In this document: positions 33,784-39,232 of the stretch, in pieces
Position numbering within the stretch: position 1 is the stretch's first letter
Layout of the letters: each line of letters begins with the position of its first letter
Assembly (NCBI GenBank): GCA_903911085.1
Contig: CAIWCC010000256.1
Coordinates: 1 to 39,232, forward strand
Reading direction: 5' to 3'
DNA from: an uncultured Bacteroidales bacterium
GTDB taxonomy: Bacteria > Bacteroidota > Bacteroidia > Bacteroidales > Paludibacteraceae
Length of the DNA: 39,232 bases
Made by a program: the position numbers and the translations under genes
Notes under the pieces: generated by a model
Database searches by the model: none
What the model saw: only the letters and a program-made list of their open reading frames with translations
Told to the model about the DNA's origin: nothing

Positions 33784-34479
33784 ATGATACAAGTAACAAA
33801 TCTTCAGAAAGCATATAATGGTATTACTGTATTAGATATTCCATTTTTATCCATTCCTCAAGGCGAGAGTTTTGGTTTGGTAGGAAATAATGGTGCTGGA
33901 AAAACTACTTTGTTTCGTTTAATTCTTGATTTAATTGAGATTACAAAAGGTGAAGTATTGATTGAGCGTCACAAAGTTATGCGCAATGACGCATGGAAAA
34001 ATATGACTGGTTCATTTTTAGATGAAGGATTTTTGATAGATTTTTTGACTCCAGAAGAATATTTTAAATTTGTGGGAAAACTGCACCATAAATCAGATAC
34101 TGATATTGCAGATTTTTTGGAAACAATGTCCGATTTTTTTAATGGTGAAGTATTATATTCAAAAAAACTTATTCGCGATTTTTCGAGAGGAAACCAAAAA
34201 AAAATAGGTATTGCAGCTGCTTTATTAGGAGATCCAAAATTATTAATTCTCGACGAGCCATTTACTGCGCTTGATCCTTCGTCACAAATTAGACTAAAGC
34301 GTTTTTTGACAGATTTTCAATCTAAATTTAATATGACAATGCTTATTTCGAGTCACGATTTGAATCACATAACCGATATTTGCAGTCGCATTGTAGTGCT
34401 CGAAAAAGGTAAAATGGTGAAAGACCTTCAAACAAATACCGACACACTCACCGAATTGGAAGCTTACTTTGCTGTATGA
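33784..34479 (+). CDS. ABC transporter ATP-binding protein
   Basis: A 231-residue ABC ATPase. Walker A is GNNGAGKTT (34-42), the signature is FSRGNQ (133-138) in place of LSGGQ, Walker B is LLILDEP (153-159) followed by FTALDP, and the switch His is in SSHDLNHI. The FSxGxxxK signature is common in ABC-2-type exporters of this class. It likely energises the DUF5687 permease encoded just upstream; cargo unknown. A terminator-like hairpin follows. Confidence 0.92.
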   Translation: MIQVTNLQKAYNGITVLDIPFLSIPQGESFGLVGNNGAGKTTLFRLILDLIEITKGEVLIERHKVMRNDAWKNMTGSFLDEGFLIDFLTPEEYFKFVGKLHHKSDTDIADFLETMSDFFNGEVLYSKKLIRDFSRGNQKKIGIAAALLGDPKLLILDEPFTALDPSSQIRLKRFLTDFQSKFNMTMLISSHDLNHITDICSRIVVLEKGKMVKDLQTNTDTLTELEAYFAV

Positions 34480-34488
34480 CAATAGATT

Positions 34489-34530
34489 ATTGTAAATTTT
34501 TAATCTCAATAAATTTACCATTGTTTTTTT
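34489..34530 (+). terminator. Probable terminator after the ABC ATPase gene
   Basis: An 11-bp stem with one mismatch (34489-34499 with 34511-34521, ATTGTAAATTT/AAATTTACCAT), followed by TTG and seven T. It is AT-rich and weaker than the others. It begins 10 bp after the stop codon and lies before priA. Confidence 0.55.
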
Positions 34531-34558
34531 AATACATTCTGCTAGTATACAAATTAAA

Positions 34559-37018
34559 ATGAAATACGTCGACGTTATACTTCCTTTGCCATTGGCAAAT
34601 ACATTTACTTATTCTGTACCAGATGAATGGGCAGAACAAGTACGTTTGGGTATGCGAGTGGTGGTGCCATTTGGAAAAAAGAAAATGTATACGGCAGTAA
34701 TTTATTTAGTACATACAGTTTCACCTACAATTTATCAAGCAAAAGATATATTATGCATATTAGATAATGAGCCAATTTTGCGTCGTCCGCAAATGAAATT
34801 TTGGGAATGGATTTCGTCATATTATCAAGCATTTTTGGGTGATGTGTATCAAGCTGCTGTACCCGCAGGATTAAAGTTGGAAAGCGAAACTCAGGTGCGA
34901 ATAAATCCCGATTATGAAGCTGAATCGTTACTAACGGATAAAGAAAGTAAAGTGTTGGATGCGCTTTCGGAAGGAAAAGCCATAAGTGTTTCAGATTTAA
35001 ATAAAATAACCGAAATGCGCGATACTTTGCCTATTCTCAAGCAGTTATTGGACAAAGGTGCAGTTGAGATAAGCGAAGAATTGACCGAAAAATTTCGTCC
35101 AAAAACCGATACCTTTGTACGTTTGACGGATGAAATGGCTAATGAAGAAAATTTGCGTAAACTTTTTGACGATTTAAGACGTGCCAAAAAACAATTGGAT
35201 GTTTTAATGATGTATATCGACATATCAAAATGTCTTATACCATCAAAAAAACAGGATGTTAGTCGCAAAGAATTATTAGAACGTACAGGCGCTTCAGCAG
35301 CTATTGTCAATAGCCTAGTGGAGCGTGGTGCAATGGAATTATATATTAAAGAAGTTGGTCGTTTGGATGTGTCTGACTTAAAAGTATCTGATCAATATGC
35401 ACTTAACGAGTTTCAACAAAAAGCATATTTGGATATTGAAAAGCAGTTTATTGAAAAACCTGTAGTTCTTTTACATGGAGTTACTTCAAGTGGAAAAACC
35501 GAAATTTATATTCAATTAATAAATAAGGTATTAGCCGAAGGTAAGCAAGTTTTGTATTTAGTACCCGAAATTGCATTAACTACTCAATTAACTTCGCGTT
35601 TGAAACGAGTTTTTGGTCGAAGATTGGGCGTTTATCATTCTAAATTTTCGGATGCAGAACGTGTAGAAATTTGGAATAATGTGTTGAATGATAAAACTTA
35701 CGATGTAATTATTGGCGTTCGATCATCAATTTTTCTTCCTTTTCGTCAATTAGGATTAGTTATTGTGGACGAAGAGCACGAATCGAGTTACAAACAATAT
35801 GACCCTGCACCGCGTTACAATGCGCGTAATTCGGCAATTGTATTGGCAAGTATGCATGGTGCAAAAACATTGCTAGGTACAGCTACACCTGCTGTAGAGA
35901 CGTATTATAATGCTATTACTGGGAAATTTGGTTTGGTAGAACTTAGCAAACGACATGAAGAAATGGCAATGCCCGAAATTTTGGTGGTGGACAGTAAAGA
36001 AGCTTACCGCAAAAAACAAATGGAAAGTCATTTCACACCATTGTTGCTTGAAAAAATTGCCAAAGCACTTCAAAATCACGAACAAATTATTTTATTTCAG
36101 AATCGAAGAGGTTATGCACCGTATATTGAGTGTAAAGCATGTGCTTTTGTGCCACATTGCAAAAACTGCGATGTTAGTCTCACGGTCCACAAGATTTTTA
36201 ACACTCTTACGTGCCATTATTGTGGTTATACCGAACCAATACCAAATACTTGTCCCGCTTGTGGAACGCCAGGAACTTTGGCAACAAAAGGCTTTGGAAC
36301 TGAAAAAATTGAAGATGAAATAAAACTTATTTTCCCAGATGCACGTGTTTCACGCATGGATTCGGATACAACTCGCTCAAAAAAATCTTATGAAAAAATA
36401 ATTGCAGATTTCGAACAACAAAAAGTAGATATTTTGATTGGTACACAAATGATTTCAAAAGGCTTGGATTTTGAACGAGTAAGCTTAGTTGGAATTTTGA
36501 ATGCCGATAATATGCTCAATTTTCCTGATTTTAGAGCCCATGAACGCGCTTTTCAACTTATGGCACAAGTGAGTGGGAGAGCTGGTCGAAAAAATAAACG
36601 TGGTACAGTAGTTTTGCAAACTTCATTGCCCGAACATTCGGTTATTGAACAAGTTATTCGCAACGATTATAAAGCAATGTTCAATAATCAATGCGATGAA
36701 CGAAAACTTTTTAAGTATCCACCATTTTTTAGATTAATACAAATTGTGTTGCGTCATCGTGATCCAAAGGTATTGAACCAAGCATCTCAAAAAATGGCAA
36801 ATGATATGCGAGCAGTTTTTGGTGCAAGGGTTTTGGGACCAAATATACCTTCAATTGCAAGAATTCAGAATATGTATATCAAACATATTTTACTTAAAAT
36901 TGAGAATGATGCTTCGCCAGAACGCGCCAAAGATCTTTTACGTCAAGTATCTAATAATGTAATTGCTCAGCCACAGTTCAAAGCTTTATGGATAAATTTG
37001 GATGTAGATCCGATGTAA
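34559..37018 (+). CDS. priA: Primosomal protein N' (replication restart helicase PriA)
   Basis: An 819-residue superfamily 2 DNA helicase that reloads the replisome at stalled forks. The N-terminal DNA-binding region is 1-105 (DVILPLPLANTFTYSVP). Walker A is GVTSSGKTEIY (307-317) and the DEAH-type box is DEEH (404-407). Eight zinc-binding cysteines in CxxC pairs lie at 525, 528, 534, 537, 552, 555, 565 and 568. The motif GTQMISKGLDFERV and QVSGRAGR complete the helicase core. All domains are present. An extra 200-270 segment, typical of Bacteroidetes PriA, separates the N-terminal part from the helicase. Confidence 0.96.
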   Translation: MKYVDVILPLPLANTFTYSVPDEWAEQVRLGMRVVVPFGKKKMYTAVIYLVHTVSPTIYQAKDILCILDNEPILRRPQMKFWEWISSYYQAFLGDVYQAAVPAGLKLESETQVRINPDYEAESLLTDKESKVLDALSEGKAISVSDLNKITEMRDTLPILKQLLDKGAVEISEELTEKFRPKTDTFVRLTDEMANEENLRKLFDDLRRAKKQLDVLMMYIDISKCLIPSKKQDVSRKELLERTGASAAIVNSLVERGAMELYIKEVGRLDVSDLKVSDQYALNEFQQKAYLDIEKQFIEKPVVLLHGVTSSGKTEIYIQLINKVLAEGKQVLYLVPEIALTTQLTSRLKRVFGRRLGVYHSKFSDAERVEIWNNVLNDKTYDVIIGVRSSIFLPFRQLGLVIVDEEHESSYKQYDPAPRYNARNSAIVLASMHGAKTLLGTATPAVETYYNAITGKFGLVELSKRHEEMAMPEILVVDSKEAYRKKQMESHFTPLLLEKIAKALQNHEQIILFQNRRGYAPYIECKACAFVPHCKNCDVSLTVHKIFNTLTCHYCGYTEPIPNTCPACGTPGTLATKGFGTEKIEDEIKLIFPDARVSRMDSDTTRSKKSYEKIIADFEQQKVDILIGTQMISKGLDFERVSLVGILNADNMLNFPDFRAHERAFQLMAQVSGRAGRKNKRGTVVLQTSLPEHSVIEQVIRNDYKAMFNNQCDERKLFKYPPFFRLIQIVLRHRDPKVLNQASQKMANDMRAVFGARVLGPNIPSIARIQNMYIKHILLKIENDASPERAKDLLRQVSNNVIAQPQFKALWINLDVDPM

Positions 37019-37140
37019 ATCAAGTTGTTTTTTTGCTGTTTATTAATTTAAATATTTGATATTTAAACTCAAACAAATTCTATTTTTGGAAATAGAAATA
37101 TTAATTGATATTAAAGTCAAAAATTGGCTATTTCATTATT

Positions 37141-37181
37141 TTGCGAACCTTCGTGTTTGTTTTTTTTGTGATTCTTTGTGG
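37141..37181. repeat. Short-word repeat (CTTCGTGTTTG/CTTTGTGG family)
   Basis: The words GCGAACCTTCGTGTTTG, TTTTTGTG and ATTCTTTGTGG follow one another. From memory, phrases such as CTTTGTGTTCTTTGTGG recur between genes in many Bacteroidetes genomes. Only one imperfect copy is present here. Confidence 0.45.
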
Positions 37182-37529
37182 AATAATTATTACTCAAAAA
37201 TAGCAAAAGAACGAACAAATATACTTAGTTTTAAGACTTAAGAAACTGAGAATGAATTATCTAATAACAATCAATAAAGATTAATTGAATTTGAAACCTT
37301 TGCAAAAATGAAATAACCTATAAATCTAACTTATTTTATATTCTTAGGTGCTTATTTTTTGTATGAGTTGATATATCTTTGTTTGTTTTTTTGAATGAAT
37401 TGTAAATAATAAATAACTAACTAATAAATAATTAATTACGCTTATGTTGAATTGGTTCGATTGCAAAACCATATCAATTTTTCAAATACCTGTATTATAG
37501 TTATTTATAACTTTTTTTTCCTTCCATAA

Positions 37530-37592
37530 AGTGCACTATAAAGTATTTTTCCTATCTTTGCAGTGCACTAGGAGGTGCACCAAAGACACCTC
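37530..37592 (+). promoter_or_regulatory. Recombinase promoter with three GTGCAC palindromes
   Basis: A -7 box TATCTTTG (37553-37560) is flanked by three 8-bp perfect palindromes: AGTGCACT (37530-37537), AGTGCACT (37562-37569) and GGTGCACC (37574-37581). The first sits where the -33 element would be, the second near the start of transcription. A 6-bp hairpin, GAGGTG/CACCTC (37572-37577 with 37587-37592), overlaps the third. This looks like an operator cluster repressing the recombinase gene. Confidence 0.65.
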
Positions 37593-37627
37593 TCATTAAC
37601 AAATTGACTGTTAAAAACATACTAAAA

Positions 37628-39055
37628 ATGGGAAAAACAACAACTGCAATTATTACACTAATTTTGCGTAAAAACAAGACACTTTCTAGTGGAATGCACC
37701 CGATTATGCTTAGGGTAGCATATTATGGTCGTAAAGAGATTAGTACGGGCTGTTCATGTAGTCTATCAGATTGGGATAGTCAACAAGAAATTGTGAAAAA
37801 TAAAAAGTTTCCAAATCAAGCCCAAATAAATAAGATTATCACAGATTTGAAACAAAATGTGGTAAATTTAAAAATGGATTTTGAAATCAAAAAAATTCCT
37901 TATACTGCTGAAAAGTTATTGAAAGAAGGGGTTGAAGAAAGAGTGAATGTAAATTCATTGGATGTATATCAATTTATCGAAAATATATTGAAAAAGAAGG
38001 ATAAATATAATACTCGAAAAACTTATGAAGTCAGTTTGAATTTGTTAAAAAGATACTCAAATAAAAAATCTTTGTTGTTTTCTGAAATAACACCTGAATT
38101 TTGTAATGATTTTGGTAAATTTATGAAGAATGAAAGAAAAATGACTGACGGAAGTATCAGAACTTGTTTTTCAAAAGTTTCAGCAATTTTTAATATGGCA
38201 ATAGATGAAGAGATAATACTACCGCAACTTTTCCCATTTAGGAAATTCAAATACTTCAATATTTATAAAAAAAGTAATAGAAAAATTGCAATTTCAAACG
38301 GGCAAATGTATGCAATTCATGGACTTTATGCCGAAATGTCAAATTGCGGAAAAAGTGTTTCCGATTTAGAACAACGTTCTACAGAATTACATGCAATGGC
38401 AATTTATTTGTTTGGGTGGTTAGCTAATGGACTAGCACTGGTTGATATTGCAAAAATTAAATCTGATATGGTTAAGAATGTTACAATAAAAAATAAAGAG
38501 TATTATAAAATTCAAACCGACAGAACAAAAACTCATGTTGAAGTTGATATTTTAATTGAAAAAGATATTTATGCGGAAAGTATAATTCCCCACATGTTAA
38601 AAAATGCTGCTTTGCGAGATGGATATTTGTTTCCAATTCTACAAAATGCTAAGCATGATTATAAATATGATACAGAAAAAGAACTAAGTTTAGGAGTTGA
38701 AGCAGCGGGGCAAATGATTAATAGAAAGTTAAGAAGGGTAGTTATAAAAGTGAATGAAAGAATAGTTAAATTTAATGAGGAGAAAAATAATCAAATAGAA
38801 AAATATAATAATAGATTTAAAAATCAAAGTGGTTTTGAAAAAACTGAAAAAGAAGTATGTAGTGAACTATTACCATTAAATTTAACATTTTATAGTATGC
38901 GCCATACTTTTGCAACCTCAGCATCTAAAAATGGTGTACACCCATCGAAATTAGCTACAATGATGGGAAGAAGTCCAGCTGGAATCTTTGGTTATGTTGA
39001 TTCGTTAATGTCAGATGATGAAATGGCAGAAGCAAAAACAGGGATGTTTTATTAG
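37628..39055 (+). CDS. Bacteroidetes-type tyrosine recombinase/integrase
   Basis: A 475-residue site-specific recombinase. It has an N-terminal Arm DNA-binding domain (about 1-90, ITLILRKNKTLSSGMHPIML), a SAM-like core-binding domain (about 105-215) and a catalytic domain. The nucleophile is Tyr456 (IFGYVDS). The RHTFAT motif supplies Arg425, and Lys301 fits the beta-hairpin lysine. Other positions are changed: the usual first Arg is Ala270 (NGLALVD), the His three residues before Arg425 is Tyr422, and the GHS histidine is Arg448 (MGRSPAG). Bacteroides recombinases such as IntDOT also lack the first Arg. It is either the integrase of an element extending to the right or a DNA invertase. The ATG at 37628 is preferred to a TTG eight codons upstream. 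Confidence 0.85.
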   Translation: MGKTTTAIITLILRKNKTLSSGMHPIMLRVAYYGRKEISTGCSCSLSDWDSQQEIVKNKKFPNQAQINKIITDLKQNVVNLKMDFEIKKIPYTAEKLLKEGVEERVNVNSLDVYQFIENILKKKDKYNTRKTYEVSLNLLKRYSNKKSLLFSEITPEFCNDFGKFMKNERKMTDGSIRTCFSKVSAIFNMAIDEEIILPQLFPFRKFKYFNIYKKSNRKIAISNGQMYAIHGLYAEMSNCGKSVSDLEQRSTELHAMAIYLFGWLANGLALVDIAKIKSDMVKNVTIKNKEYYKIQTDRTKTHVEVDILIEKDIYAESIIPHMLKNAALRDGYLFPILQNAKHDYKYDTEKELSLGVEAAGQMINRKLRRVVIKVNERIVKFNEEKNNQIEKYNNRFKNQSGFEKTEKEVCSELLPLNLTFYSMRHTFATSASKNGVHPSKLATMMGRSPAGIFGYVDSLMSDDEMAEAKTGMFY

Positions 39056-39167
39056 TGTTATTTTACAATTATTCTATTGATATATTTACAATTAATGCGA
39101 ATTAAGGGTAGAACCCAATTAAAAAATATGCTGATTAACAGCAAAATAACACTTAAAATATTTTGAT

Positions 39168-39187
39168 ATATCAGTAAATATCAGTAA
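39168..39187 (+). repeat. Tandem 10-bp repeat downstream of the recombinase gene
   Basis: ATATCAGTAA occurs twice in tandem (39168-39177, 39178-39187), 113 bp after the recombinase stop. It could be a recombinase or excisionase arm site, or chance in AT-rich DNA. The rest of 39056-39232 shows nothing recognisable. Confidence 0.6.
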
Positions 39188-39232
39188 CTTAGAAGAATAT
39201 TTACCACAATTTATTCTAAATTATGACTTCTA

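Larger units (their letters stand above)
37019..37627. other. Intergenic region between priA and the recombinase gene
   Basis: About 600 bp. The only open frame of any length (37056-37241) has a TTG start and a composition like translated AT-rich noncoding DNA, so it is not called. The region contains a short-word repeat at 37141-37181, a TATCTTTG box at 37374-37381 without a -33 partner, and a palindrome-rich promoter at 37530-37592. The left end of any mobile element carrying the recombinase should lie here, but no direct repeat marking it was recognised. Confidence 0.55.

Noticed and set aside
37056-37241. Open frame of 61 codons upstream of the recombinase
   Set aside because: It has a TTG start, overlaps a short-word repeat, has a composition like translated AT-rich spacer and no recognisable motif.
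37552-37561. CTnDOT-like attachment core (CTATCTTTGC against GTAnnTTTGC)
   Set aside because: The match is almost entirely the -7 promoter consensus, which occurs many times here (for example CTACTTTTGC before rpiB). No second copy or element end supports it.

Overview
The window looks like chromosomal DNA from an AT-rich Bacteroidetes bacterium, probably a Bacteroidales or Paludibacter-like anaerobe; this is inferred from gene content, with no database search. Three signs support it. Several secreted proteins end in type IX secretion (T9SS) sorting domains. Promoters follow the Bacteroidetes pattern TTTG-N19-TAnnTTTG rather than the E. coli one. The rhaA/rhaT, DUF5687 and Arm-type integrase genes are also typical of the phylum. 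No plasmid or phage structural genes and no CRISPR array are visible.

Layout. 1-4.7 kb: a large T9SS surface protein built of beta-rich repeats, then a small STAS/SpoIIAA-like protein. 5.1-8.9 kb: a compact export and redox operon, tatA-tatC-DUF362 protein-polyferredoxin-lysine-rich microprotein; the two redox proteins both carry twin-arginine motifs. 9.0-11.4 kb (minus): the L-rhamnose symporter rhaT and isomerase rhaA. 11.8-14.3 kb (plus): rpiB, thiL, proC. 14.3-16.2 kb (minus): rnz and lptB. 16.4-25.0 kb (plus): a T9SS-type DUF2271 gene broken by a stop codon at its signal-peptide junction, a second T9SS protein, an M3 oligopeptidase, a lipoprotein pullulanase and an OPT-family peptide transporter. 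25.1-27.1 kb (minus): cyclophilin, an FNR/CRP-type regulator with its own operator, and tRNA-Cys. 27.2-28.3 kb: a small membrane protein and a LURP-one/tubby-like protein. 28.4-31.0 kb (minus): a multidomain T9SS protein with a lamin-tail domain. 31.5-37.0 kb: gamma-carbonic anhydrase, a DUF5687 permease with its ABC ATPase, and priA. 37.5-39.1 kb: a Bacteroidetes-type tyrosine recombinase behind a palindrome-rich promoter, possibly the edge of a mobile or invertible element running off the right end.

How the genes work together. The Tat operon pairs an exporter with its likely substrates and suggests a dedicated membrane/periplasmic Fe-S electron-transfer unit of unknown purpose; it is the best candidate here for an under-described system. 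The dcp-pulA-OPT run suits scavenging of peptides and alpha-glucans. The FNR-like gene has an unusually clear self-repression layout. At least four different families of short-word repeats sit between genes, and one of them supplies the stop codon of a permease gene.
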